Source: Phragmites australis
Lineage: Eukaryota; Streptophyta; Magnoliopsida; Poales; Poaceae
Reading direction: 5' to 3'
DNA length: 64,000 nt
NCBI RefSeq assembly: GCF_958298935.1
Contig: NC_084933.1
Location: forward strand, 1,719,001 to 1,783,000
Positions 1 through 12,849 of the stretch are shown here, in pieces (the first letter of the stretch is position 1; each line of letters opens with the position of its first letter). Position numbers and translations under genes: made by a program. Below the pieces are notes generated by a model. That model saw only the letters and a list, made by a program, of their open reading frames with translations. It did not search any database and was not told the origin of the DNA.

Positions 1-672
1 ACCCAAAAAGTAAATCCAAAAGCTTAAGAAGGAGGATGAGCGAGCAGAGCACCTACTTGATTTGCTTGTTGATTGTGGCCTCGTAGTCGTCGATGAACTT
101 GTGGCGTGCGAGCAACTGGTCAGTGCTCTGGGGCACGAGAGAGCTCCCCCTTGATCTCCTCGAAGACCTAGAACTCTTGGGCATAGGGGTAGGGTGCTGG
201 TCCACTGGTGGAGTGGCCTGGCCGCCTGGAAGCTTGACGAGCCTGTCGAGGACGCAAGACCCCACTACTGGATCTAGGAAGCCCTAGAGCCACCGTGGAA
301 GATGAGGAGAGTTCAAGAGAGGGAGGAGAGTTCGAGATATGGGATCAGAGTGAGAGAGGATAAGGAGAGAGGGGCACAGAGGAGATAGGATAGAGTCGGA
401 TGTGAGGCTTACGGGCTAAAAGTGTAATGAAGTGAAATTTTGGGTCCAGATTCTATATCAGTGCCGGTTCTAATTATAAACCAGCACTAATAGTATCAGT
501 GCCAGTTTGTGTTTGGAGCCAGCATTGATACTGAGTATCAGTATCGGTTCAACCTGGCTCAATCAGTAATTGAGCATGAGATGTTATGAACCGGCACTAA
601 TATTTTATCAGTACTGGTTCTAGCCTAGCCAGTACTGATGACCTGACGCGGATGACATGTTCTATTGTAGTG
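1..672. mobile_element. Terminal segment of a CACTA (En/Spm-like) DNA transposon
   Basis: The reverse complement of 656-672 begins CACTACAATAGAACATG, a CACTA-type terminus, so the element ends at 672 and continues off the left edge. Positions 450-640 hold several copies, in both orientations, of a short subterminal motif of the type TATCAGTGCCGGTT / AACCGGCACTAATA. Such subterminal repeats are typical of grass CACTA elements, where the transposase binds. The expected 3-bp target duplication would start at 673 (GAC), but the other end is outside the window. No transposase fragment is visible. The small open frames at 53-287 overlap on both strands and are not convincing genes. Confidence 0.75.
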
Positions 673-1051
673 GACCAACCAATCTAACGATCCACTTCAA
701 CCTTCCTCTATGATCAATAATAGGTACAAGGGGTCTTCTCTATATCATCTAGAGGATTACAACAGTAGCAAAATCTTCATCAAGTTATAAACTTGACATC
801 AATAACAACCACAAACTTTCTTCAACAAGAGCTAATAAGAGGTAGCTAACTCAGCTAAATAGAGAAGTATGATTCTGTCCCCTATGGTTATCAGATCATA
901 TCTCACAAACCACATGTCCATAGTGCACAAAATTTAGGAGGGGTGTAATTCCATGAGCTGACTATAAGAATTTCAGCTCAATTGGACACCATTTCACCAT
1001 CCAAACTAACTTATGCCAAACATGCTCTATGCTGAAGCTGCAGTGACCCGA
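673..1051. other. Spacer without recognised gene
   Basis: AT-rich sequence between the CACTA terminus and the first solo LTR. It ends in CCCGA (1047-1051), the left copy of that LTR's target duplication, and continues logically at 4240. On the minus strand it has the look of LTR or leader sequence of another element, but I cannot name it. Confidence 0.4.
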
Positions 1052-4000
1052 TATGAGGAACTATCCGAATTGTATTCTAATTAATAATTAGGGCGATCAT
1101 TTACACAATAACACCCACAATGATTAACCAGAATCCAATCCCGATAGTCCCGATAAGTGTTTTATACCTAAGATCGAAATACGAGCCCTTACAACATGTT
1201 TCATCATATCAAGTCATAATAAAGAGCGAGTAATGAAATTATATTACAAGTATTTAAGGTATTACAATTTCATAATAATTTACATAGCACAAATACTAGG
1301 AGAGCAAAAGACAGTTTCAAATCCTAATTGGTTAGAGTTACTACGCAGTGGAAAAATAAATACATGAACGATGAAAGACGGGTAGTGCCATGTGCCTATA
1401 AGCACCACCCCAAAATAACATCTCACGAGTAGATAGCACTACTCCTGCCTGTCACCAATGTCGGCAGGCGTGAAGTAACCGAACACTAACTCTTCCACAC
1501 ATGCACAACAAAGCAAGAATATGAAGGTACTCGCAAGACTTAAGTCATAATTAGTATATATAATAACCCGACTTCAAGAATAATGCATTTGGATGAATTA
1601 GCAAGGAATCAGACATGAGGTTAAGTGAATTCATATGCAAAGCAATTTTGACACAAGTATGTGAGCACCTACAACTTAACCAATTGTACCCTCCTATCCA
1701 AAGATCAATATCGTAAACATATCTGTACAAGGAACCATCTCATAACTAGCATCAACCATCACAACCACCTCCCACAACAGAACTCTATGATTGATGCAAA
1801 TGGACAGAAGTATGCTCATGACCGAGAGTGTGGTAATTCGAATTGATCTTACACCCTATAGAGGGTACATCTTTACCCACATGACACAAGGACCATTCGG
1901 CTTGTGCGACCCGCTAAAGTTCACACAAGGGGGTACTCATGACAACCTTTCCCAACAAGCTCCAACCGTTTAAACATGCGCCCACAGGTGTGGAGGTCAT
2001 CTAGAACTACTCCCTGAGCAAACTAGATACCTCTACAAACCTATTATGCTCATAATACCATAGACTCGCACGTCAAATAGTCATATCTACAAAGGTATTC
2101 AGCTCATACGTCCCATAGCCGGATACGTGGTAAGTACGAAAAGGTGCTAAAGCCAACTGCAACAACGGACGATGCTTAATCGATGCAAGCGGTCTATGAC
2201 ATTCAGGTTCCTCTCCTAACCTACCCCTAACAGCATCCATATCTCGTCTCATCCTCATAACTCATACAAACCAACATCATCATTATCTTTGTGAACCAAT
2301 AAATAAGCACTAAGCTCACGAACGATGGTCAAACCAAAGCACCGCTTGACTTCTACCGAGAAACTATGCATTGCTAAGCATTTAAGATAGTTTTAAGTTA
2401 GACATTAACATGGTTATACCCAGGCTATAAGGATTGAGATCATCAATAACAAGATAGAGATAAATGCAACAAGATATGTGCTATCCGATTCCTGACACAG
2501 ACTTGCTAAACATGTACAATATACATAAAACGATAACTTATCAATCTTGACTCCACATGATCCAAATTATGAGGTGAAATATGCTTAGATTCTTGCCTTG
2601 ATGCTCAGCTTCACAAACAACAGCCACAAACTTCGGATCGCCCTCGATCACTCCCGCATCACGCTCTGGCCCTTCATTTTCTAAAGAAGAGTGCATGCAA
2701 TGCAATGAGCATGAATGAGGTGCAATGAAGTATCCTATAAGATGCATAACAAATGAGTATGTAGTACAACAAGCTAAGAGTACAAATGCACACGAAAGAA
2801 CAACGAAAACTCCGATACAAGAAAACATTGGAACTTCTGACTGGAATCCAGAAGTTTTGGATTGAAGTCCAAAGTTCTAATTGAAGTTGGAACATCCGGT
2901 ATAACTTTGGGATGACCCTCTCTATCTAGACATCATGACAACCCGAAAGTTTCGGAATGAAGTCGGAACTTCCGGATGACCCCTCTCTGTCTTGGTTCTC
3001 ACATGACACCCGGAAGTCCGAATTAAGGTCAGAACTTCCGGACAGGCGTTCTCGGGTTGCAAACTTTGATTTAATTGGAAGTTCCAGATTAAGGTCGAAA
3101 CTTTCGGGTGGCCGGATTCTCCGGGTTCCCTTCCGGGTAGGGGTTCTCGGGAGGGTTTCACTCGGATTAACTTGAAACTTTCGGGCTATACCCAAAACTT
3201 CTGGGTGGTTCTAGTGTTGTCTACTTCACGAAAAAACCTTGGCCGATTTGATTTTCATGCCTCACCAACTCAAGGAGAAGAGGGTTTTGCACTAGTACAT
3301 TGGTTCTAGACTCCATCCACAACAAACAACATGATTTTCTAGCTTCTTCTCATCCAAACTCCTACTAGCTCCAAAACATCAAGAACAACAGTACGTCGCA
3401 ACAACGCAAACACAGCTCCAAAACCTATCCAAAACCAAACTAAAAATGTGCATTCTCACCATGGGATCCTAGGAGACTTACCCAAGGTCTTTGTTAAGGT
3501 CGGTGACCATCGGGTGAGGAAGGAATCAAAGGAAAAGCTTGAGGAATAGAGGGTACGCTGTGGCTCCTTGTGGCTTCACCCAAAAGAGAGAAAGAGGTCA
3601 TGAACAGCGAGGACATCTTTGTGCATGCGCAAAATGATTGGATGGATGGGGAGCTGGGAAGCTAGAGAACGCAATGGTGCCACATGCATACCTTGGTTCT
3701 TGCTTCTTGAGGGAGGATTTGGGGGAGAAATGGAGGAGAGTTGGAGAGGAGAGGGACTGCTGCTCTTGGGCTGTTTGGTTGGGAGTGAGGGAGAGGGAGT
3801 GAGCACGGCGGGGGAGGGGGAGTGGGGTGGCTGCTGCAGCTGAAGGGAGGAGAGGTGGTGGGCCAGCATGTGGGCCACACTTGCTAGTGAAACAACTCCA
3901 TTTCAACTGAAATTACTATTCTTCTCTCCTCATTTTCTTTCTCTCCTTTTATTAACCCAAAACGAGATGCTCTAGCGATCCAAAAATTCTACAAATTTTT

Positions 4001-4239
4001 GTGTAGCGATTATGAAACGAGGTGAACCCATTTTTAAATGGATTCACCCACAACGTATATGCAGACTTAAACTAAAAAAAAACTCCACAGTCTGGTATTT
4101 TCCAAACCCTTAACAAAAGTTAAGCCACCAAAGGATAATAACAAGCACCCAACAATTGCTCAATAATTAAATATGATTTTCATGATGCTCATGATGTGAT
4201 TATTCTTAATAACATATCTACGAGATTTGGAATGTGACA
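1052..4239 (-). mobile_element. Long solo LTR, antisense (probable Ty3/gypsy)
   Basis: Read on the minus strand the segment starts TGTCACATTCCAAATC at 4239 and ends CCTCATA at 1052. It is flanked by a perfect 5-bp duplication CCCGA (1047-1051 and 4240-4244). It has the layout of long grass gypsy LTRs: an AT-rich start, a purine/pyrimidine-rich and GC-rich middle (3600-3900), then non-coding sequence. There is no internal domain, primer-binding site or second LTR, so it is read as a solo LTR left by recombination. The end is TA rather than the usual CA, which one substitution would explain. The GC-rich open frames at 3576-3906 lie inside it, on both strands, and are not supported as genes. The family is inferred from length and style only. 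Confidence 0.6.
2830..3205. repeat. Cluster of palindromic GAAGT/ACTTC-CGG motifs in the solo LTR
   Basis: Within about 370 bp the sequence repeatedly shows AACTTCCGG, GGAAGTTCC, CGGAAGT and diverged forms at irregular spacing of roughly 25-45 bp, in both orientations. Many copies are near-palindromic around TTCCGG or GGAAGTTCC. The cluster makes short open frames on both strands (2922-3195) that are clearly repeat artefacts. It may be a degenerate array of protein-binding or hairpin units of the LTR; its function is unknown. Confidence 0.6.
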
Positions 4240-5005
4240 CCCGAGCTGATGAAACCCGTCTCAAATCTGATGCTCCACTAAACTAATCCGCAAACCAACT
4301 GACCAAATCGAAATACTCCAAGTGTAGAACGATCTCACCAAATTTGGTACCGATTCAACCAGCCTCTGATCACAAGCTTGAAGATGATTCGTACAGAGCC
4401 ACTAAATCTGGACATATTTTCTTCTCCTTTCTCTCTTCTCTCAAGTTGTATGGTGTGTTGCTCTCTCCCTCTCTCCCTCTCCCCGAATGACAGCTAGCAA
4501 CTAAGGCAAACAGGGCTAGGGTTTTTCTTCTTCTCTCCTCTCTTCCAAGGAGGCATCTCCACTGTTGATTCCCAACCGAAATCAACCGCTCACAAGAGTT
4601 GGGCCTGTGAGCTGAAATGGGCTGATGTTTTGCTCCATGCGGAGGGAATTCAGCCCAACACATGTCTGACCACATATGCTTTACTATTTGGTTTGATGCC
4701 AAACACGTGGCTTGCTAAATCTTCTTATCATTGAGGTCAGCTATTAAAGACTCAATTTATTACCAAAATATTACCATAGTTGTGATGAACGATCATGAAA
4801 GAACTAGAAAGAAACATTAGCACAATACGACAAGCAATCAAATAGGCCCTTAATCCACCACCACCTGAGGAGCATGTGAACCAATCCAACCAAAACCCAA
4901 AGCCCTTGTTTGAAAGGTTTGCGAGCAATGGGATCACATCTGCGGCGAAATACTACCGCCAATTTTGTTTACTTGTTATCAGTTTTACTGTAGCAATTTT
5001 GATCT
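4240..5005. other. Spacer between two solo LTRs, unassigned
   Basis: It starts with CCCGA, the right target duplication of the first solo LTR, and ends in GATCT, the left target duplication of the next one. It contains CT-rich tracts (4420-4560) and a minus-strand open frame of 110 codons (4370-4702) with no recognisable domain. I see no gene. Confidence 0.4.
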
Positions 5006-8000
5006 TGTAATATCCTGAGTTTAAGTATGCTGATTAGTTACAAATTTCAATCTAGTTTAATTTTTTAGATTAGTTAAGCTAACTAAGATTAAGAAAATAG
5101 GTATGTAATGTATATGTACCAGTATATATACATTCATATATATTAGATGTGCTAAGTTGAATAGGAGTTCCAGAGTGAACTAGAATCAATTTCAAAATAA
5201 TCTTGTGCATCAGTTGAGTTTTTGTGGTTTTTGTGTGGAGATTTGAAATTGAATGTCTCTCAATTTCAAATCTACTCTTAGATTCTATTCAACTCAAATT
5301 TTTTAAATTCAAAACCTCTTTAGATCCTTATCCAAATCCAAATTAATGTTCAAATATTCCAAATGGAGTTGATCTTATTCCCAAGTCAAAATTCAAATTC
5401 AAAATATTACACTTTGAATTATTCCCAAAATCCATCTCTCTTTTCTTTTTCTCTTTTCCTTTTTCTCCTTCTCTTTTCTCCCGGGCCGATTTCCCCTCCC
5501 CTCTCTCTTTCTCAGCCCAACAAGCCGACCTTCGTGTCGGCCCTTCTTCTCTCTTCCGCGCGCCAGTCCTTCCTCTCTCTTCCACGCACCGGCCCTTCCT
5601 CTCTCTTCCGCGCGCTGGCCCATTCCCCGCGCTGGCGGCCCGGTCGCGCCCACGCGCGCTCGCCCATCCGCCCGCGCGCCTTCCCCCTTCTCCTTCCTTC
5701 TTCCCTTTCCAGCGCGACGACGCCTCCATCGGCCGTCGTTTCCCCGGGAAAATCTTCCAACCGGCCTCCGCGATCTCCGCTCGCTCTTCTCTCTCACTTC
5801 TCTCAGACTCTCCGCTGCCCATGCCCCACTGCCCATGCCACAAGACTTTCGCGTCCCACGCGCTCATGGACGGCGCAGAGCATGCCCATGCCTCGGGAAA
5901 AAGGGTGGGCGATGGCCGCCACCTCGCTGCCGATGTCGTGTGACTCCAGCAAGTGGCACCACCTCTCCCCATCTCCGTCTTCCCTTATAAATAGCACATA
6001 CGGGGCTCATATCTTTCCCCTTTTCCCATTTAGCCACCGCCGCACCTCTTTTCTACACCCCTGCTACACCGTCGCTGACTCGCCGTCAACTTTCCACCAG
6101 GGAGCACCGGGGAGCCGTCACCATCCCTGTGCTGCCGTCTGTTTGCTAGAAGCTCGATGAGAGCCGTCCATTTGCTGGAAGCTTCCGCCGCCGGCTGCCT
6201 TCCCGTTTCTTCTACTCACACGCAGGTGAGCCTCCCAGTTCCCCCTTGCGTTCGCTTACATAGCGTATAGGCATCCGCGTAGCTTGTTCTCGCACTTAGC
6301 CGCATGCCACCGTAGCCTTTTGCCTCCGCCACCGTACTATGGTTATCGCCGGCATTGTGGATGCTCTGTGATGTGGCCGGCCATCCTACCGTGACACCAA
6401 GAGGCACTAGGCCTCTTTTTCCTGCAGGTTGGCACCTCCCAGTGCAGGAGAGGTGCTGCCAAATTCTCACGCGCCGCTGCACTCTAATTCGGCCACTGTT
6501 TGGTAGTGCTTCTATCACCGGCTGCCGTCGATGAGCTCCCCTCTGAATTCATCGTGTCGTGTAGTATTCCGACGTCCACTCGTCATCGTGAATCCCTGGC
6601 CGGAGCGTGTCCCCGGTGAGCTTGCCAGTGCGCGCTGCCGTCAATTTCTCACCGCCACCCAACTTCCCCCTCCCCTCCACCGCCCACCCCACCCCCATGT
6701 ACGCGCGCTTGAAGCAGCCACGGGCCGTGGCTCGGCCTGGCCGATTGGGCCATGGCTCGGCCCAACGGTCGGCTGGCATACCAGGCTGGCCCGGCTGCCA
6801 AAGGCCGTATGCCCGTGGGTCGGCCAAGCTTCCTTAGCTCGTTAGCCACCAGCACAAGACCCGAGTGGGCCAGTATTGTGCAACCCAGCACTGTGCATTT
6901 AAGCCCGGCCCAGGCCCATCTAGGCCGGGATCCGACCCATCCAAGCCCATTCGGCCCAAACCATTACTATTCAAGTGGGTCCCACCAATTCACTGTTCAT
7001 GTGGGGCCAGGTTACTGTTCAGTGTGTCCCACCCATGGGCCCCACCTATGAATAGTGCCATTTCATTTTTTATTTTATTTATTTAATTAATTTTTGATTA
7101 AATCTTTCGGGAGCCATAACTTCTCCGTTCTGGCTCCAATTTCGGTGATTCTTTCATCAAAATTTATCTAAAATCAAGATATACTCATCTGTCATATGAT
7201 ATCCATTAGAACTCATTTGGCTTTCCTTGGTGTTAATTGATTCTTCTCTAGTATAGCCATTATTAATCATGGTCGCAATTGCAGAGCAATTAGAGTTCTG
7301 CGAGTGCTACATATGAAGCATCAGGAGCGAGGAAGACCCCGATTACAATAAAGACTTTGAAGAAAACTCTAGAGAAGGCAAGTTCTATTTCCTTGATCAT
7401 ACTGAACCTATGGTTTTCAAATAATATACATGATCAACTAAAACAGGACTTATTATCGCATGTGCTATGTATTACGCTTTTACAAACTACTGGTAATAGT
7501 TAATCCTATCAAACACATGCCATGTCTTGAATATTATCATCCAGAATACAGATCACCTTAGGATTACCGGTCATCATCTATATTAACATCAACGACGCCT
7601 CGATATCGAGCATGCTTAGGATTGAATATGTCTCCTCGGAGACGTCGCTTTTAAAATATCTCTCCTCGGAGATAAGATTTATTGTTATCTATGATAACTC
7701 ATATACCATGAATCCTTAATGGTTGTGAATTTGTGATGATTGTGAAGTTCTTGATGTCGTGTGGGATATGGAGGGTGATGTGTAAAAATAGGTGAAAACT
7801 GTTTTGACGCGGGCAGGTAGAGTGGTCCTCCGGGGAGGATACTCTTTGAGACTTGAGTTACCTCGTGGTATTCAGTGCCAATGAAGATGCCTAGCCAGAC
7901 CGCGGACCGAGTCTTGCGCCGTCATGCTTAGCCACCCCTGTGCAACCATGCGCCCTGTATAGGTAGGACTTGACTTTTCCTTCACCGGACTGAGTTAGGC

Positions 8001-8964
8001 ATCATACCAGGAGGCTGAGAGCAACGAGCAGCCAAGAGTCCATCTGTCTCGTTGTTTGGAGGTTTCAGGGACCGGCTTAGGCTTAAAAAGGGATGCTGGC
8101 CTTCCGAACATGCAATTCTGGTACTTGGCATGTCTCGTGGAAAAGCTCAGGCAGGAAAGGTGTTTGGAGAGTCTCGGTATGATTCGCTCCTCTGCCTGCA
8201 ATGGATGGATGATGAGCATATCGTGTGGGTAAAGCTATACAACCTCTACAGAGTGTAAATCTATTCAAATAGCCATGTCCACGGTCATGGACGTGCGAAG
8301 GCATGCTCACTTGAATAGACTCCGGGTGCGTGTGTCTTGATGAGTGAGTGTGTGGATTAGATGTCCATGTGATGTGGTTCCTGCCTCGATCCGTCAGAAG
8401 CTGTGTGGTACTAGAGGTACACCAGATGTGATAAAAGGGACTGTGGAGTGAGGTGTAGCCCCTCCCAGGACCGAGAAACCCTAAATACAACTTGTTACTA
8501 GTTTATAAACTACTTAAACTGTTTTTAAGTCATTAGATGATGATACCACTGACCACCTGCATAAAACAGTTTTATGCTAAAACTAAAACCATAAAGCCTT
8601 GCCCTTGAAATACCCCTTTATGCATCTATCAACACTTTGAAGTAGTATAGGGCTTGCTAAGTGCCTTCCGTACTCACTCTTGCTGTCATTCAGATGAAGA
8701 AGCCGAGGATGATGAGTAGTCTTTGAAGTCACATTCGCACCCTCGCTGCTTGTGGCTTGGGCTTCTGTCCCGCTGTGTATTTTGATGGCTGCTAGGCCAA
8801 GCTTGTAATATGCAATACATGTTGTAACCTTTTGAATTCTGAACCTCTCTATGATGTACGAAGTATGACTGTGATACTACGACTGTTATACTGTGCATAT
8901 CAGTTACGTAATACAGGGACTGATACTAGAGACACAGGAGATCCCAATAATCGGGGGTCTTACA
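5006..8964 (+). mobile_element. Very long solo LTR, sense (probable Ty3/gypsy)
   Basis: The segment begins TGTAATATCCTGAG at 5006 and ends GGGTCTTACA at 8964, with matching TG...CA termini. The flanks are GATCT (5001-5005) and AATCT (8965-8969), a 5-bp duplication with one transition. It carries an AT-rich start, a CT-rich then GC-rich stretch (5430-5960), a TATA box (5986), and a long non-coding tail. At 3959 bp it is at the long end for grass gypsy LTRs. No second LTR, primer-binding site or pol sequence occurs nearby, so it is a solo LTR. The large overlapping open frames at 5343-6160 straddle its promoter and are not genes. Confidence 0.75.
5986..5993 (+). promoter_or_regulatory. TATA box of the solo LTR
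   Basis: TATAAATA, at the end of a GC-rich stretch and followed by a C-rich segment, in the position expected for the U3/R junction of a long LTR. Transcription would start about 30 bp downstream, reading rightward. Confidence 0.55.
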
Positions 8965-9268
8965 AATCTTTACGTTTTTTTACGAAAAGTATATAATACT
9001 AGTGAAGTACATTTTACAATGAATTTAATAATATAAAAGTTTTATATATCTATAAATTTTTCATAGAAAAACGCAAGATTAAAATTGCCATGGTAAAAAA
9101 TTAGTGACAAGTAAACTAAAATAGAGATAGTAGAAGAGTTGTTTGTTCTCTCCAAACATCCAATATAAAAATTTATGCATGCAAAATATTATGGGAAGGA
9201 AATTGACGTTTGGATTTCATTGCTATAGTCACTGTCATTCTTTTTGAAGCATGACAAAAAATTATACT
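8965..9268. other. Short native spacer between two LTR insertions
   Basis: About 300 bp of AT-rich sequence, starting with the degenerate target duplication AATCT of the solo LTR and ending with ATACT (9264-9268), the left duplication of the next element. With both insertions removed, this segment joins 4240-5005 to 16748. It is therefore likely part of the original upstream region of the esterase gene. Confidence 0.5.
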
Positions 9269-10160
9269 TGTTGGGGGGTGGGGGGGGGAATAAACCAGTC
9301 TCAGGATAATGGTTGAAGGTCACCATCCAGGTCCCTCCGGAGCCTTGATCTCCAAACCCTCTGTTAAAAGCTCGATCTACGATATCATTAGATCCTTTCA
9401 CGGTACCCCTTCACACCTACGAAGCCTTCCCTTGACTCTGCCGGCTCGACCTCCTGAAGCCCCGGCCCTCCGGGGTCCTGTTTTCCAAAGCTTTCACCTC
9501 CCGGTTCTATGCCTCCCGAGGCCCCCGCCTCGGGCTGATCAAGCCGCCTTCCCGAAGCCAGCGGGGTGAGTCAGCAGGCCTTAGGAAAGATCTACTGGAA
9601 GGGGAGCACCGGTTGTGCTTTTCCTGCAAGGAAGTGACCGGCATTAAAGGCTTAGGCTAATGTACGCCACTCTGACACCCCGGCGTGATGAAGGCTATCC
9701 TGACACCCCTCACAATGCGGCATCGGACCAAAATTAGCGAACGGCTCACCCCCTTCAGGGGGTAGGCACCACGATAATTACCACGATGGATATTTATCTC
9801 CAGGATAGGATAGAAGGTAGTTATCCGGGATAAGGCCTAGTAATTTGGTCGGATCCCGGATATTTGTACATTATGATAACTTGTACGCCAAGCTCCGCAT
9901 GGCCCTATAAATAGGAGGCCATAGTCCTCTAGGCAAAGGACGGACACAGTGGGAGAGAACAAGCAAGACAGCAAAAAAAGATACAAAGGTAAAAGCACAC
10001 TAAGTCACGATGTGATACTCCTTCCAGAGTGATATATTTTTCTATCATCAATATATCCGTGGTGTTCCTTCCTCTCAAACTTCATCTCCAAGCTTGAGTC
10101 TCCTCCTTAGAAGAAACTCTCGCCGTACTTGCTGGGGCAAGACTAACTCTTGCTCCAACA
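9269..10160 (+). repeat. 5' LTR of the non-autonomous element
   Basis: 892 bp, TGTTGGGG...CTCCAACA. TATAAATA is at 9906-9913, followed by a transcribed R/U5-like segment. It contains a G-run (9273-9288) that the 3' LTR lacks. It aligns along its whole length with 15847-16747. Confidence 0.88.
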
Positions 10161-10180
10161 GTGTGCCATCCGTGGGGATT
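10161..10180 (+). other. Primer-binding-site region
   Basis: GTGTGCCATCCGTGGGG directly follows the 5' LTR. Grass gypsy elements of this style have a similar TGCCATCCGTGGGG or GCGCCGTCTGTGGGG segment there, used to prime minus-strand synthesis from a tRNA. I did not assign the tRNA. Confidence 0.6.
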
Positions 10181-11689
10181 CGAACACAGAAGTTCAAAGA
10201 GAGGTAGGAATCCACCAAGAAAACCACCAAAGGATTAGCTAAAACCACCATACCCACCGTTGCAAGCATGCAACCATATGCATGGCTGCCTCAGCCATAC
10301 GCACCGTATGCATGCTCCAGCCCCGTTGTCGTATGGGACGGCGTTCCTCAGACCTTGGCCAACTTAGAACCCTGGGTCGATACAGGAGCTCCAGACAGCG
10401 TGGAGGCCTTCCAGCCTCTGCATAACGAAGACCTCACCGCCTTAGAAGAGGATGCGACCGAAGCCACGGTCAAGCAGGCCACCTTCCAATGGTTCTAGGA
10501 GGTCCAACCCAGGAGTGCTAGCACCTGGACTTGGTCCCTAGGTATCCCCTTCGACCACACCTGGGATACCCCGAGCGAGCCAACATCTTTAGAAAGTCTG
10601 TCCACCCAGCGCCCTCCTTAGACCTCTCAAGCGAAAGAGGGTTCCAAGGAGACAGAGGGCTCCTGGGTGTGCAGACCCCGCCAGCACCTCCAACACCGCC
10701 CACGCAACGCCAACCGTGCACAGGGAACCCCTAGCCCACCTCGTCCGGGGAGGCATGGTCAGAACTACTTCGGCCCCAAAGGCTGGTGCACCGGGCAGCC
10801 TTGATGGTCTCCCAAGGGGGAAGAAGACCCAGGGAAAACCACAGACTCCTGGACACACCACCTTCGGCAATGACCCCAACGATAACTCCAAGCTCCGGTG
10901 CCCCCGGAGGCACACGAGTGCGTCCTGCACGGACTAGGGCGCGGCCACAATACCAACGACTGCTGCACCCTCATGACCTTCTAGGAGGAATACCTCGGAA
11001 GGCAAGCAGAATACATGACCGCAGAAAGAGCGGGCGAAGGACGACGCAGGGTCCGGAGGCCTGGGGCCAACTCTTGGGCAAATCCCCGGCCCCTCAACCC
11101 TGCACCAATGCTACCAACCCTACCGACGATACCACAACCAGCAACAAGAACTGAGTCATGGACACGCCATCGCCAGGCTCCGAATGTAGTACCTCCAGAG
11201 CCAGGCAATGGCTTAGGGCCGAGGGGGTCACGGACCACCTCTCCTGACTAACCTTCGACTACGCCTCCAACACGCCGTCGCCAGGCCCCAAATGGATAAT
11301 CTTCGAGGCTGGGCAACGGCTAAAGGATGAGGGGGGCAAGCACCGCCTCTCCCAGCCTAGCCACAGGCTTCGAGGACACCAGACCTTGCAATAGAGGCCT
11401 TATTCCTACAAAGGTACACTCGCTATTAACCACCAAGTAGCTTACCTAGTAATCCGTCCTTCATACGGCTAGGTTAGAGTCTGTTGGAGGCCTCCAACCT
11501 TACTGCTAGAAGTCTGTTTTCAATAGATAGCCACTAGGTAGAAGCAGTAGAACTTAAGTTACATTCAAACTTAGCATGAACAGTTATATAACCTAACTAT
11601 GTTTTATGCTACAACTAGCTTCTTATTGCCAATAGTAGACTGCAAAACTTAGTATAACCATGCAAAATCCCTACGCTCCTGCAGACGTA
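10181..11689 (+). other. 5' internal region, possible gag vestige
   Basis: A plus-strand open frame of 76 codons starts at 10268, and further short frames follow, but none shows a gag, zinc-knuckle or protease motif. The segment 11155-11350 contains two diverged units of the 108-bp repeat found at 13760-14850, so that array once extended further or seeded here. I do not call a gene. Confidence 0.4.
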
Positions 11690-12830
11690 TCGTGCCTAGG
11701 TCGCCTGGGGGGCGGATCTGCCCAGGTTTCCTAGAAGGCATTGTGTGGCCTTGGAAGTGTAGTTGTCACGTATCAAGGGATTTTCTTGATAGACCGTGTT
11801 GCGGCGCCACCCGTAGGACATCTTTGAGTGGCGTGACAAGCCCACGTACCATGGACGTAGCATGCCTAGATCAACTGGAAGGCAAGACTACCTAGATTTC
11901 CTGAAAGGCATTGCGTAATCTTGGTAGACAATGAGGCCCACACACTATGGGCGCCACTTATGCCTAGGTCACCTGCAAGGCAGATTTGCCCAAGGTGCCC
12001 TGGAAGGCATTTGCATAGCCTCGGGTGTCGAAGCCACGTCCCAGGGGATGTCCCCGGTGGTGGAGTTGCGGTGCTCCGAGCAATGCTGTCGCAAGGAATC
12101 CTCGTTGCACGACATGCCTACACACCGCAGGCGTAGCATGCCTAGGCCACCTGGAAGGTAAGACTACCTAGGTTCCCTGGAAGGTATTGTGTAGCCTCGA
12201 TATTGTGTAGATGCCGATTATCAAGGGACTTACTTGGTAATGTAGTTGCAGCGCCCTCGGGGGATTTCTCCGGAGGCGTGACAAGCCCATGCACTAGTAA
12301 GCATTGCTTGCCTAAACCCAAGGTCACCTGAAAAGGTTTCCCGGAGGGTAGGCTTTGCCCTGGTAGGAAGTGGACTCCACACACCGTGAGCGTAGCATGC
12401 CTAGGTCACCTGGAAGGCAAGATTGCCTAGGTTTCCTGGAAGGTATTGTGTAGTCTCGATAGTGTATGGACGTCGCATATCAGGGGATTGCCCTGATGTG
12501 AGGATGCGGTGCTCTGAGGAATGCTGTCGCAAAGAATCCTCTCTGCATGACATGCTTATATACCGCGAGTGCCGCTTATGCCTAGGTCACCTGCAAGGCA
12601 GATTATGCCCAGGGTGTCCTGGAAGGCATTGCATAGCTTCGGTCATATTAATGCCACACGCCAGGGCACATCCTTGGTGGACAGTGTTGCGGTGCACCCG
12701 AGCATTTCCTTGGAAGCACGACAAGCCTACACACTGCGGGCATAGCATGCCTAGGTTACCTGGAAGGCAAGACTGCCTAGGTTTTCTGGAAGGTATTGCG
12801 TAGTTCCGATAGTGTGTAGGACCTTCGACA
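11690..12830 (+). repeat. Irregular tandem array A (about eight units)
   Basis: A core of the type GCATGCCTAGGTCACCTGGA followed by a GGCAAG...CCTAGGTTTCCTGGAAGG half recurs near 11692, 11861, 11958, 12138, 12306, 12396, 12578 and 12747. Spacings alternate between about 90-100 and 170-180 bp, and a larger block of about 610-620 bp appears to repeat (11958 with 12578, 12138 with 12747). No coding frame runs through it consistently. Confidence 0.75.
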
Positions 12831-12849
12831 TTAATACAAGCCAAGGAGT

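Noticed and set aside
5343..6160. Large overlapping open frames on both strands (up to 265 codons plus, 209 minus)
   Set aside because: They lie in the GC-rich promoter part of the solo LTR 5006-8964, show simple-composition protein (Ser/Pro/Arg-rich), have no domain, and the plus frame runs through the TATA box.
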